A DNA stretch of 64,000 bases, taken from the NCBI GenBank assembly GCA_026770025.1, contig JAMXDE010000011.1:2046001-2110000 (forward strand), written 5' to 3'. The first letter of the stretch is position 1. Each line of letters opens with the position of its first letter. Under the pieces are notes generated by a model that saw only the letters and a program-made list of their open reading frames with translations, made no database searches and had not been told where the DNA came from. The position numbers and the translations under genes are program-made. Source of the stretch: Craspedostauros australis. Lineage: Eukaryota > Bacillariophyta > Bacillariophyceae > Mastogloiales > Achnanthaceae. Of this stretch, positions 38,621 through 49,938 are shown piece by piece.

Positions 38621-39269
38621 GATTGCTCTCGTTCGCACCCGATGATGAATCCACGTCGCAGTGCTCTGCACCAATCCTGTTGCTCTGGTCAGTCTGCTTT
38701 TGTGCCACCCGAATGGACTCTCCTCCTCCTGTCTGGCTCCAGCACAAAATGAACTGAAATGGGATGATACGATGGGGTCGCTTCACATCATCGGTCTCGC
38801 CTTTCAGTTGTCTGGTCGTGCTTGTTGTAATGGATGGTACGAAGACTATGGAGTGCCCGCCCACAGATACACTGATAGTGAGCACGTCGCCAACCTCTTC
38901 CACCAACAACACAACCTCTGATAGTCGGCTTGGTTTCTTCTGTTGCATTTGTGATTGTTTTTGTCGGCTTGTTTTGTGTGTTTGGTGGTTCTCGTTTTGA
39001 ATTTGAATTGTCAGATCATGACTGGATGTTACGTGATTTAAAAAGGTCTATGATAGTACTTATGACATCAAACCACAACCAACAAAACGGGGTGAGAAAG
39101 AAAAAGTGAGCACAACTTCGCGATTGCGCACGTCAACACAAACGCCTTGGAGCCAAACGCCCATCCGCCTCTCCATCCATCCATCCGCCCAGCCATACCA
39201 TACCATACCATACCATAGAAAACTGCGAGGACATACCTACAAACTCGTCCCATACAATCTTGCACCACC
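38621..39269. promoter_or_regulatory. Divergent promoter region with CCATA microsatellite
   Basis: This lies between the divergent starts of the ARM-repeat and DHX16 genes. It contains CCAT (about 39173-39187) and CCATA (39193-39217, five copies) tandem repeats close to the DHX16 start codon, probably in its 5' UTR. Confidence 0.45.
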
Positions 39270-42200
39270 ATGTCCGACGAAGATGACATCAAGGAACGCG
39301 ATGCGTTCGTGAAGCGCATGCTGGAGCGCGATGATCGGAAGCGCAAGCAATCCGTGGTGAAGGAGGAGGAGCGGTTCAAGAAGCGCATGGACAAGGAGGA
39401 CCGGCTGCTGCGCGGCGAGGCGATCGAGGAGAAGGATGGTCAAACCGTCACGCTGGAGCGTCTGCGCAAGCTCAGTCGTCGCGAGTACCTCAAGAAGCGC
39501 GAGGAGCAGAGGCTGGAGCTGCTGAAGCAGGAGCTGGAGGATGAGAAGGACATGTTCTCCGATACCAAGCTCACCAAGTCCGAGCGGCAGCGCGCGGAGA
39601 TCGGCAGCAAGATCTTGGACATGAGGAGGCGTCAGGCGGCGGAGGCGGAGCAGGCGCCGGACTACTACCACCTGCCCGATGCGTACGATCAGATGGACAC
39701 CAAGAAGAGTCAGGACAAGGCGCTGCTGTCGTCGCGTTACGTCGAACCCAAACGCGAAAAAACGGAGCAGGAGCTGTGGGAATCTGCCCAGACCAGCAAG
39801 ATTGGCCGCTCCAAGAAGAAGGGCAAGAAGCCAGAGAAGGAGTACGAGCTAGTCTTTGATCAGGTGGATTTTGTCATGCATGAGACTGCCAAGGGGTACG
39901 ACCAACGAGAGCACAAGAAGGATGGCAAGAAGCGCAGCAGCAGCCGCTCCAAGCGTGACGGGAGTCGTTCATCGTCAGACAAGGCCAAAATCAAGGGAGA
40001 GGAAGGGGAGCACCCGGACAAGGTCGTCAGCCAGATCAAGCAGGAGGAGGATCAGCAAGAGTTGACGCCGCATCAGAAGATCCTCGCCGGCAGAAAGAAG
40101 CTGCCTGTCTTCAAGTACAGGGAGGAATTCTTAGCTGCCGTGCGGGACCATCAGGTGCTTGTGTTGGTCGGTGAGACCGGTTCGGGCAAGACGACTCAGA
40201 CTCCACAGTACCTGCACGAGATCGGGTATTCCGAATTGGGAAAGATCGGGTGCACTCAGCCCCGTCGTGTGGCCGCCATGAGCGTCGCCACGCGTGTGGC
40301 GGAAGAGATGAACGTCAAGCTCGGTCACGAGGTTGGGTACTCGATCCGTTTCGAGAATTGCACCAGCAAATCGACCAAGATCCAGTACATGACTGATGGT
40401 ATGCTGCTGCGTGAGATCCTAACCGAGCCCGATCTGGCCAGCTATTCCTGCATGGTCATCGACGAGGCTCACGAACGTACCTTGCACAGTGACATTCTCT
40501 TTGGGCTCGTCAAGGATATCGTACGCTACCGCAGCGATTTGAGGCTCATCATCAGTAGTGCCACGATGGATGCCGAGAAGTTCTCCAACTACTTTGACGG
40601 CGCCGGTATCTTCATGATCCCCGGTCGCATGTTCAACGTCGATATTTACTACACCAAGTCTCCAGAGGCCGACTACGTCGATGCGGCAGTGGTCACCGTT
40701 CTTCAAATTCATGTTTCGCAACCGTTGGATGGTGACGTCTTGGTCTTCCTCACGGGTCAGGAAGAAATCGAGACGGCGGCCGAAGTGTTGACGGCACGCT
40801 GTCAGAATCTCGGCAGCCGCATTCCAGAGCTCATCATTTGCCCGGTCTTCGCCAACCTGCCCGCAGAACAGCAAGCAAAGATCTTCGAAAAGACGCCCAA
40901 GAACGCTCGCAAGGTCGTCCTTGCCACCAACATTGCTGAAAGTAAGTGGAAGCTGACGATCCTTCTGTTTGCCGAATTGTGCACCTTGATTGTGATGTGT
41001 GGCAATATGATGCGCTGTTGAATTCGTGATGACAACTCTCTCGCCATCCTTTCATGTGTGTATTCGTTCTCCGCTATTCTCTACTGGCATGTACGACACT
41101 TCATCTCACACACTGTACGTTCTCATTTCATTCATTATTCCATCTCGGTCTGCTTGATTCAATTTGTTGGTGTTGCGTGCCAACTGTTCCGTATCTTGTC
41201 TTCCCATACCATGTTGTGCTACTGGATCCATCACACTCAACTCTACTGTTCTGTACTCGATCCATTCTTGCAGCATCGTTGACCATCAATGGTATCTGCT
41301 ATGTCATCGATGCCGGATTTGCCAAACTCAATTCTTACAACGCCAAGACGGGGATGGAGTCGCTCATCGTGACGCCCATCTCGCAGGCGGCCTCCAACCA
41401 AAGAGCGGGACGCGCCGGCCGTACCCGCCCAGGCAAATGCTTCCGTCTCTTCACCGCGTGGTCATTCCAAAACGAAATGGAGCCCAACACCGTTCCCGAG
41501 ATCCTGCGAACCAACCTTGGCAACGTCGTGCTGATGCTGAAGAGTCTGGGCATCAATGATTTGCTGAACTTTGATTTCATGGACCGTCCACCAGCCGACA
41601 ATCTCATTCGGGCGTTGGAACAGCTCTATGCCCTGGGTGCGTTGAATGACAAGGGGGAACTGACGAAGCTGGGACGGCGCATGGCCGAATTCCCGTTGGA
41701 CCCCATGCTCAGCAAGGCCGTGATTTGCTCCGAAAAGTACGGCTGCACATGGGAGGTCCTGTCCAGCGTCGCCATGCTCTCCATAGGCGCGTCGGTGTTC
41801 TACCGACCCAAGGAGAAGGCGTTGCAAGCCGACACGGCACGCAAGAACTTCGCTCGTGGGGGTGGCGGAGATCACATCGCCTTGCTGCGATGCTACCGGG
41901 ACTGGGCTGCGACCGATTTCAGCAACGGCTGGTGCTTCGAGAACTTCGTCCAAGTCAAGTCCATGAAACGGGCACGCGATATTCGCGAGCAGCTGGAGGG
42001 ATTGTGCGAGCGCGTCGAGATTGACAAGGAGGCGTCCAAACCGGATGATATGGATGCCATACTGAAGTCCATCACGTCTGGCTTCTTCTACAACGTGGTT
42101 CGATTGAGCCGGACGGGTGAGTACCAGACCGTGAAGCAACACAAGACGGTGTACATCCATCCCAGCAGCGTGATGTCGAAGGAGGAAAAGCCTCCGGCGT

Positions 42201-42358
42201 GGCTGGTGTACTTCGAGCTTGCCTTCACGACCAAGGAGTACATGCGACAGGTGGCGCCGATCAAACCGGAGTGGCTGACGGAGATCGCGCCGCATTACTA
42301 CGAAGAGTCCGAGGTGACGGAGCCCAAATCGAAACGTTCGCACCGACCGCGGCGATGA
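39270..42358 (+). CDS. DHX16: DEAH-box splicing helicase, DHX16/Prp2 type
   Basis: Two exons (39270-40941 and 41274-42358) flank a 332-bp phase-1 intron, giving 918 residues. A charged, Lys/Glu-rich helical N-terminus of about 270 residues contains [10 protein letters not shown] and [13 protein letters not shown], matching DHX16. The helicase core has motif [11 protein letters not shown] (near 298), Ia [10 protein letters not shown], motif II DEAH in [13 protein letters not shown] (near 396), motif [22 protein letters not shown], motif V ATNIAE, split by the intron just after the Glu codon, and motif [16 protein letters not shown]. The ratchet/OB-fold region ([20 protein letters not shown]) follows. 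Prp2/DHX16 remodels the activated spliceosome before the first catalytic step, acting in the nucleus. It fits the intron-bearing genome seen here. Confidence 0.93.
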
Positions 42359-42594
42359 GGGCGTGGCGATTCCATCTTACTCGCCAGGTTTCATCAAGGA
42401 TTACCATACATTCGTGCTGCACTCCACAATGGCCAACTGCACTATTCTACATACTGTCACTTAAATAAAGTACAAATGATGCAATGCTCTATTTCACTCC
42501 ACTCAACTGAACTGATCTGAACTCTGCGGCAAGACGCGATGATTGGCTCATCCCTTACTCGTGCCCTGCAGTAATAGAGCAACAGAACAATTGC

Positions 42595-43686
42595 TTAAAA
42601 TCTTCTGCGCTTTCGTTGGCCGTCTTGGTCACGGTACTTGCTGGACTTGGATTTGGCAGTCGGTGTGGACGTGGTGGCGGAGGACGCTTGTGCTTTGCTT
42701 GACGACGGTGCATTCTTCTCTTTCTCTGACCGTTTCGCGCTCGCAGATGGAGCATCCGCGGAACCCTTCGACTTGACTCTGTTCTTCTTGCGTTGCCTGG
42801 GGTTGGGCCGTTTTTGCGTGGACACGCAACCCAGGCGTTCCAATTCCTGCACGGATGTTGCAATGCGTGGTTTGTCCCTCGTTGCCGTCCACTGCAGTTG
42901 GTCGACGTGCTGCCGCACGTCACTCACATGCGATCGACCGACACAGCAGAACCATAGAGACTGGAACGGTGACGTGGAATGTCCCGTGCCCTCCGGGTGG
43001 TCGTACTCGTATTTGGTGGAGGGCACGAGGTAGATGACATCTGGCAGGATCTGTCGCAAGGTGGTGGCGTAGTACTGCCGCACCGCCACGTAGGCTGGCA
43101 TGAGCAGCAGGAAGGGCGTTCCGTTCTCGATGTACTGTCGGTGGCAGAATTGCAGGCACTTGATCTTGTGCTGGTCGGAGTAGGGTGGGTTGGTGATGAA
43201 GATGTGATGCGGGGGTATCGTATCCTGTCGCATGTCCTTGTAAAAGTCCTTACGCTCGTGATGGACGTTGGCGAAACCCAAGTCGCGCAGCAGATCCTTG
43301 GTTCTGCCGTCGCAGTAGTACGGATCGTAGAGCTGCGCTTCCTTGCGGGATCGTGGATCCAGCACCGATTTCAACAGCGCGTCGATGATGCAGTCCGCAA
43401 CATCTTCGTACGCCTCGTTTGATGTCTCGAAGTGATCATTGTAATGCACCTCGTATGGGTACTTGTTATTGTACGTCCGAATGGCGTTCCCACTGCCATT
43501 TCCATTGCTTCTACCGTTGCTTCTGTTAACGCTGCTCGTTGATGCGGAGTCTGCATGCTGTGGACGGCGTGCGTTGACCTCCTTCACCGCATCGGAATCA
43601 TGTTCATCATGCTCTGCCCAATCTCCATGTTTTAGTTGTCGCTTTCTGTCGAAAGGCGTCCCCGATTGTTTCCTTCTCTTCTTCAT
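42595..43686 (-). CDS. Class I methyltransferase with NPPY motif
   Basis: A single exon of 363 residues. The N-terminus is basic and probably nuclear-targeting (MKKRRKQSGTPFDRKRQLK). The core (about 85-285) begins with YPYEVHYNDHFETSNEAYED, where the DHFET stretch is also seen in rRNA/DNA-type methyltransferases. It continues with LYDPYYCDGRTKDLLRDLG and FITNPPYSDQHKIKCLQFC. NPPY (near residue 166) is the catalytic motif of adenine-N6 and related amino-methyltransferases. The C-terminal 90 residues are Lys/Ser/Ala-rich and end in RRRRF-like basic residues. The substrate (DNA, RNA or protein) cannot be told from sequence. A downstream polypeptide with the same arrangement is known to me only as an uncharacterised eukaryotic family. 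It converges on DHX16 and is divergent from the KH/WW gene. Confidence 0.72.
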   Translation of the reverse strand: MKKRRKQSGTPFDRKRQLKHGDWAEHDEHDSDAVKEVNARRPQHADSASTSSVNRSNGRSNGNGSGNAIRTYNNKYPYEVHYNDHFETSNEAYEDVADCIIDALLKSVLDPRSRKEAQLYDPYYCDGRTKDLLRDLGFANVHHERKDFYKDMRQDTIPPHHIFITNPPYSDQHKIKCLQFCHRQYIENGTPFLLLMPAYVAVRQYYATTLRQILPDVIYLVPSTKYEYDHPEGTGHSTSPFQSLWFCCVGRSHVSDVRQHVDQLQWTATRDKPRIATSVQELERLGCVSTQKRPNPRQRKKNRVKSKGSADAPSASAKRSEKEKNAPSSSKAQASSATTSTPTAKSKSSKYRDQDGQRKRRRF

Positions 43687-44370
43687 CTTCGCGAATTACA
43701 TTCAACTCTATTCCACTATTACAATACTATAATCTGTTTGGATAGCACCTATTCCTTCTTTGGAATGATGAACGCACTTCAGCAGAACACGCCGTCTGCA
43801 GTGGGTGGCTGCCTCTGGCTAAAACATTTTGGTTGGATGGAGGAGAGAATTTTGGCGCCACAATAATAATATACGACATATATAGTATATGGACAACAGG
43901 TACATACTCAGCGCTTTGTAGACAAACTATACATGTAATATCGTGCTTCTCAACGGAAAGAGCGAAACGGCCATCACGACAACCAACCAATCAAGGACGC
44001 GATGATCGTGATGACCCAAACTTCACGAACCGTGTTTCACATCGTGGGCGCTCGTTGCCTTTCGCGCGGAGACACGTCGTCAACCACGAATCCGCATCAC
44101 CCTCCGAAGCAGCGGTTGCAGCCAAAAAATCGATGGAACTTGCGAACTCTTGGCATCGACAGCAGCGACGACGGTTGCGGTGCAAGGAGACACTTCACAA
44201 GTGCAGAGAGTACCTGAAGACTCGAGTTCCCTCGCGTCGCATCGTCAACATCATCATCAACTGTTCGCTGCCTTCCGATACAACACAACAAAGCCAAGGC
44301 AGACAACAGCAGCCCCTGTCCAAACCAACCCACTCCACAGACCCAAGAGGAAAGAGATCGAGCGAAGACC
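43687..44370. promoter_or_regulatory. Divergent promoter region
   Basis: This separates the methyltransferase (minus) and KH/WW (plus) start codons. It contains an AT-rich TATA-like stretch (about 43865-43890). No open frame with a domain is seen. Confidence 0.4.
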
Positions 44371-46845
44371 ATGAGCACTGTCGATGAAGCCGCTCCAGCT
44401 GCGCCGGATGCCAAGCGTCCGCGAGAGGAAGCCGATGGCGCTGAAGATCCAGCATCCGCAGGTGCGTTTCGTATTCTCAAATTAGCCGAATTACTATGCG
44501 ATGCGGAGCTCTTCGCGTTTACCGTTGCGTTGCGTCGAGTTGAATAGCGCAAGAGAATAAAGTGTCCCACCGGAGTGTTTGTTTGATCATATTGTTGAAT
44601 GCATCAGCATCATGTTGGCGCGAAAGGCCATTCGTATACCATCGTTGATTCCTCACATCATGCATGCATGTTCCCTTCTTCTTAACTTCTGTTGTGTCCT
44701 CTTCTTTTGATGTGATCATCCGACTACATCCGATGACTTCCGATCCTCATCGATCGCGCTCGACTGACCCAATTGGACTGAATTCGAACCAACGAACCAA
44801 CCATCCAACCAAATCCAATGCTCCACCTGTTATGCCTATCCCCTGTTGGCTTTGCTTTTCGCAGAGCCTGCCGCAAAGCAGATGAAGGTCGCGCCGGCTG
44901 CCACTGAGGCTGCTCCTGCAGCTACTGCCCCTGTCGCTGCACCTGCCCCAGCCGCTGATCAGACCACGGAACCTGCAGCGGCTGAAAAGCCTGCTGAACC
45001 AGCGCCTGAAGCAGCAGCGGTTCCACCAGCAGCCGACACGCCCGCACCTGAAGTTCCTGCACCAGCAGCGACAGCACCTGCGCCGGCGGCAGCGGCACCT
45101 ACTGTGCCCCCACCGGCAGCACCAGAGCCAGTTGCCGCACCAGCGCCTGCGCCGGCTGTGCCACCACCAGCAGCGACGCCAGCACCTGCCCCCGCACCAT
45201 CAGCGGTCGACGCAGCCAATGAGATCGCCGAAGAGAAGGGTGAAGTGTCCCCGCTCTACGTCGGCCGTGTCATTGGAAAGGGAGGTGAGATGATTCGCGA
45301 TCTGCAGGCACGCTCCGGATGCAAGATCGACGTCGACCAGAACGTTCCTCCGAATCACCCGCGCGTCATCACCTACCGTGGGTTGCGCCACAAGGTCGGC
45401 TTCGCGAAGCAGCTCGTCAACATGCTGTGCCAAGACAACGGGGCCAACATCGACCTGCCGCTGGGAGATGCCAAGCGCGAAGAGCTCATGGTGCCTGCCC
45501 AGTCCGTGGGAAAGATCATCGGCCGCGGCGGTGAGATGATTCGCGAGCTCCAGTCCAGGTCGCACGCGAAGATTCAGGTTGATCACAGCGCCCAGCACGG
45601 CATGGACCCCACCCAGAAGAAGGTCACCCTCACGGGTACGGATCAGTCCGTCATCAAGGCCCGCGAGATGGTGCTCTTCCTTGTCGCCAACCCCATGATG
45701 GATGCCATGCAGGCGATCAACATGCTCAGCGATGACAAGCAGCGTGGTGGCGGAGTGTGGGGCAGCGGCCCACCATACCCCAACCTCCCGAACATGGGAC
45801 AAGGCATGCAGCCCGAACCTCAGATGTACGGAGGAGGAGGAGGCGGTTACGGACGTCACAACAACTCTGGTTACGGTGGCAACTCATACGGCGGAGGAGG
45901 AGGCGGCGGCGGCGGCCACAATCACCACTATGGAAACTCCGGGGGGTCGCAGTACGGCCACGGTGGAGGAGGCGGTCCAGGAGGCGGCGGTGGTCCAGGT
46001 GGCCCAAGCATGGAGAGCATCCCGGTGCAGAAGCAATTCATGGGCAGGATCATCGGCCAGAAGGGTGTCACCATCAACGATTTGCAACGTCGTTCCGGTT
46101 GTGACATCCAGATCAACCAGGACGTCTTGCCAGGTCAAGATTGCGACGTCAGCATCCGCGGTACACCGCAGGGCATTGCGTCTGTCAAGCAAATGATCCA
46201 AGAGATCATCGAAAGCGGCCCCAACCATCCCTACGCGGGTGGAAACGGTAAGTCGCTCATCTTGAGCACAGCATTGCATGCTGATTATGTGCTGTTTGTG
46301 TGTGGCGCCACGTTGCGACAACAACAGCTTAATTCACTTTGCATCGATCACTCACATGGTTCTTTTTTTTTCATTCAATGCATTTCTCTCAATCTCAATC
46401 TCTCACTTCAAACTTGTGAACAGCCGGTGGCGGCGGCGGAGGTGGTGGTGGCGGAGGTAACCATTACGGCGGCTACAGGCCACAGCATCAGCAGCACCAA
46501 CAGCATGGAATGATGCAACAGCAGCAGCAGCCTTACCAGCCATACGGTGGCCAGAACAACCCCGGCTACGGCCAACAAAACCAACCCCAGATGTACCAGC
46601 CACCGATGCAACAACAGCAGCAGCCACCGCAGGCGCAATACGGACAGCCTTCTCCGTACCAGCAGAACAATGCCTACGGTGGCTATAGTGCAGCGCCGGT
46701 CCCACCAGCCGCCAACCCACCTTATGGACAACCCACCCCGGCTCCTTCTGAGTGGAAGAGCGCCTCCTCCGCGGACGGCCAGGTCTATTACTACAACGAA
46801 AGGACCGGCGCCACCCAATGGGACAAGCCAGCCGGCATGCCGTAA
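44371..46845 (+). CDS. KH-domain RNA/ssDNA-binding protein with C-terminal WW domain
   Basis: Three exons (44371-44461, 44865-46247, 46424-46845) with phase-1 introns of 403 and 176 bp give 631 residues. After an Ala/Pro-rich N-terminus (residues about 40-145) come three KH domains. KH1 near 155-215 has GRVIGKGGEMIRDLQ, KH2 near 237-305 has GKIIGRGGEMIRELQ and KH3 near 413-480 has GRIIGQKGVTINDLQ, each with the GxxG loop. Gly/Tyr-rich linkers surround KH3. Gln/Pro-rich sequence precedes a WW domain at the C-terminus (WKSASSADGQVYYYNERTG, then WDKP). The set resembles FUBP/KHSRP proteins, which regulate transcription and mRNA processing or decay; the added WW suggests binding of Pro-rich splicing factors. 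The Gly-rich tract begins exactly at exon 3. Confidence 0.88.
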
Positions 46846-47823
46846 GTTGGCCATCAAGGAACCCCATGGCGATGTCGAGATTGCGTGACGATTTTGGGAA
46901 GAATGCGACTGGAGACATGGGAGGTTTGCGTTCCAAGCTTCCCAGGCTGTTTCCACGATGCTGACTGTCCAACATGCGCTTTCTCGACATGCGGGTGGAT
47001 GAAGGGATGGATGGTTGCATGTAATGCATGGTTGCACGTTATGCATGAAGACTTCCCGAATCGACGTTTCCAAACTTGGGCATCAATGATGGTGGGTGGA
47101 GGGATTGGATGAAGGGATGAGAGGTGGAACGGACGCATCGATGAAGTTGTATCGGTGCCTTGAGGAGAGAGGCATGGCTGGTGTGTGCGAAACATTTGTC
47201 CGTACTTCTGCTGCCGCTGGTCATGAGGTGATATGCACTCGTTCGTTTTCCGCAGCCACCATCGTTGGGCGATCGTTCGTGTCGATGTTATTCTATCATT
47301 TTTCGATGCATGTCTCGTTCAAGCTCGATACAGGGCACCTGCGCATCGCTTGCAGTGCCGCATACGTACTCGTAATACTCTACAACGGTTTGTTTGTCGC
47401 ACCGGTCGATGGATCGAACCATCGTCGCTTTCATGGATCATTCTGCAAACTACTTCTACGTACGGTACGGCGCCATGCGTACTCGTACACGCGCACGAAT
47501 TAAACCTTTGATGACTGAGGGATGACATGCGATGCCTTAAATCACACGCATGCTTTTAGAGAGCGAGAACATTATCTGATTGTTGCATAATGCCTGAACA
47601 CATGTCTGCTGTCCAGCATCAACTCAACTAACTTCGATCGGAAGAGCAGGAAGACAACAAAAGCAACTCAACAGAATCAGTAACAAGCTAATACACAGGC
47701 ACCCTGCTACTATTACCTTGGAGTACAATCTGATCCATCCGCAGTGGCACGTGCGTGCTATGTTCCCAAGATGGCTGTGGTGACATGGCACGCTGAAATG
47801 CATTTCTTTCTCTCCCTCCCTCT
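46846..47823. other. Convergent intergenic region
   Basis: A 978-bp gap between the stops of the KH/WW and poly(A) polymerase genes. Small frames on both strands overlap and have no domain. No regulatory element is recognised. Confidence 0.5.
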
Positions 47824-49373
47824 TCAGTAGTTGATGACGATAACGTTGGCTGCCTCGTTCGTGTTGTTCATCGTTCGTCTTTCCACCATCTCATCTGTGG
47901 TCGGCAGCAAGCAGGCGAGCAAGGAGGGGCTGTTCTCCTTCGGCTCGTACATCCGATGCAGCAGCAGCTTGTACGCCACCTCGAAGGCGCGCTGCACGGT
48001 CTGCATGCGAAATGATGGCTTGCCCACATCGGCCGTGGGTTCCAAAGGATTCTCGATCGCCAAGCTGAATGCCCTGCTCTCCTGCCAGAAGAATTCTTTG
48101 CGATCGGAGGCGCCCTTAGGGAAGTACATTCCATCAAATCGGACCGTGAAGCCGGTGGTGATGTAGTTGAAGTCTGTGCTGTACAGGACCAGAAAGTCGA
48201 TGAGCATGGCACCGAGATTCTGTTGGCATGGGTTGCGATAGTGGATGGCCTCGCGTTCTCTATGCTGCAAGAAGGAAAGGATCATCATCTGGAGCATGAA
48301 GCTGCCGACTCCGCCAGAATATGGCTAAGAATTGGATGTGCATGGACAGATGGACGAATGGATGGATGCGTGCGTGTTGTGAGATGGTGTGAGAAGTACT
48401 CTTTCGCTTGGCTCTACTTTGTCTATGAGAGCGCAATAGAGCAAAGGGTGTGGATACTCCACACAGATTAATTGATGGATCGACATATGGACGCATGATC
48501 TGGATAAAACCACTGCCACGGGAGGTTCAATCTCATCGCACTCACCTGATTCAAGGCTCTTGCCGCTAGGAAGTATTTGAGAACGAATGTGAGCGGCCGC
48601 AGTGGCGGCATGATCTCCATGTACTGCTTGACGAGCTTGGCTGCTGATGGTCCAGTATCCTGGTTGAAGCAGACGTCGACGGGGATGTTGGACGATGCCA
48701 TGATGAACTTGACCAGCGGGACACGGGTGTTCTCAATGACCTCCAGGTATGACAGCTCATCCTTCCATTCCGTTTGCAGGACGCTGCCCAGCCTCACCAA
48801 CGGGCTTTCCTTCGCCTTCATGCTTTTCAGTATGTCTTCGTCGGTGGCATCAGCAGCAGCAGCATTGTCACCGTCGGTTTCATCGCTGGGGATCTGGATG
48901 GCAATGTCAATATCCGACGTCGGCAAACACAGGCCGGTGACCTGCGAGCCGAAGACTTCGACGTCAGCGTCGTCACCAAACGTCTTCTTGACCAGCTTGG
49001 TGAACCTCTCCACCAATTCCTGCCGTTTCTCGAGCTCTTCCGGTCTCGGTTCCATGAGATTGCAGAATCCCACAATCTCGTTGTGCAGCTGAATCATGGG
49101 ATGCATGTCTTCGAACGCCGAACCTTGAGACGCCATCTCCATCCACGGAGGTGGCTCATCGGCCGGTCGTCCATCTTGCGTCGTTGATCCATCTTGATTC
49201 CGAGCTGCACCGCCGTCACCGTCTTCCTCCCTCCTGCGTTTCTTGCTGTTCTCTTTGCCGCCTGTGGCTTGGCCGCCGCCACTGCTGCTGTCATCATCCG
49301 ATTCATCGAAGCGAAGAAAGTCGTCGTTCAGATCATCGTTCTCCTCAGCTTGCTCCGAGTCTGTCATGGTCAT
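47824..49373 (-). CDS. Non-canonical poly(A) polymerase, TRF4/TENT4-like
   Basis: Two exons (49373-48546 and 48324-47824) flank a 221-bp phase-0 intron, giving 442 residues. The start is set at MTMTDSEQAEE; the open frame extends upstream only via GTG. After an acidic, disordered N-terminus (about 90 residues), a nucleotidyltransferase domain shows VFGSQVTGLCLPTSDIDIAI. This has the GS motif and the first two catalytic Asp near 150; the third Asp is in PVDVCFN near 231. The PAP-associated domain follows across the intron: RALNQ then PYSGGVGSFMLQMMILSFLQ and NLGAMLIDFLVLYSTDFNY. TRF4-type enzymes add short A tails to aberrant nuclear RNAs for exosome decay (TRAMP) or extend mRNA tails. No RNA-recognition domain accompanies it. 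It is short compared with human TENT4 proteins. Confidence 0.9.
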
Positions 49374-49938
49374 CAACCTGCTCACTTGTTCAGCTATGCA
49401 GTTGCAACGGTGCTGTGTGTTGTATCGTGTTCTTCCTCCGACACCTTCAGCAGGTGCAATCGATGCAAACGATGCTTCCGTGTCACTCGACGACTATGGT
49501 CTCGCTCAAATGGTGGTCGGAACATGATCTCCCATTCGCGTTGGGTGCAGAATACAAACAACACCCGAAACGAGTGTTTGTGTTTTGGTGTGTTGTTTTT
49601 GTGGCGCGAAATCTGCACCGAAGTTGCTGGTGGTTGGTCGAAACAGTCGTCTCGCTTGTGTTGTTGGGCCTCGCCTGTTGGACGTACAGACGGATATCTT
49701 GAAAGACAAACGAAGCTAGAGAGTCATGTTCTCAAGAGGAGGTACCATACGACCAGGCAGTGCTCCTCACATCGCCGTGCTTGAAGCTGACGTTGCCATG
49801 TCCACATGACACGCTCACATCCTAACATCCCAACATTTGCAATGGCAATAATGTAGCCAACGGGAGTGGTTGGAAGCAGAACGCTCTGAACCATCGCAAA
49901 ATGATATCATATCATGGAAACATTCAAAGGCTCTCAAA
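49374..49938. other. Spacer between poly(A) polymerase and MCM9 genes
   Basis: This 565-bp region is the upstream side of the poly(A) polymerase gene and the 3' side of MCM9. Overlapping small frames only. Confidence 0.45.

Noticed and set aside
40942-41273. Continuous reading of the DHX16 ORF through 40942-41023 and from 41054
   Set aside because: The helicase motif after ATNIAE is interrupted there, while removing a GT-AG intron gives the expected T-SLTI continuation. The extra residues are intronic.
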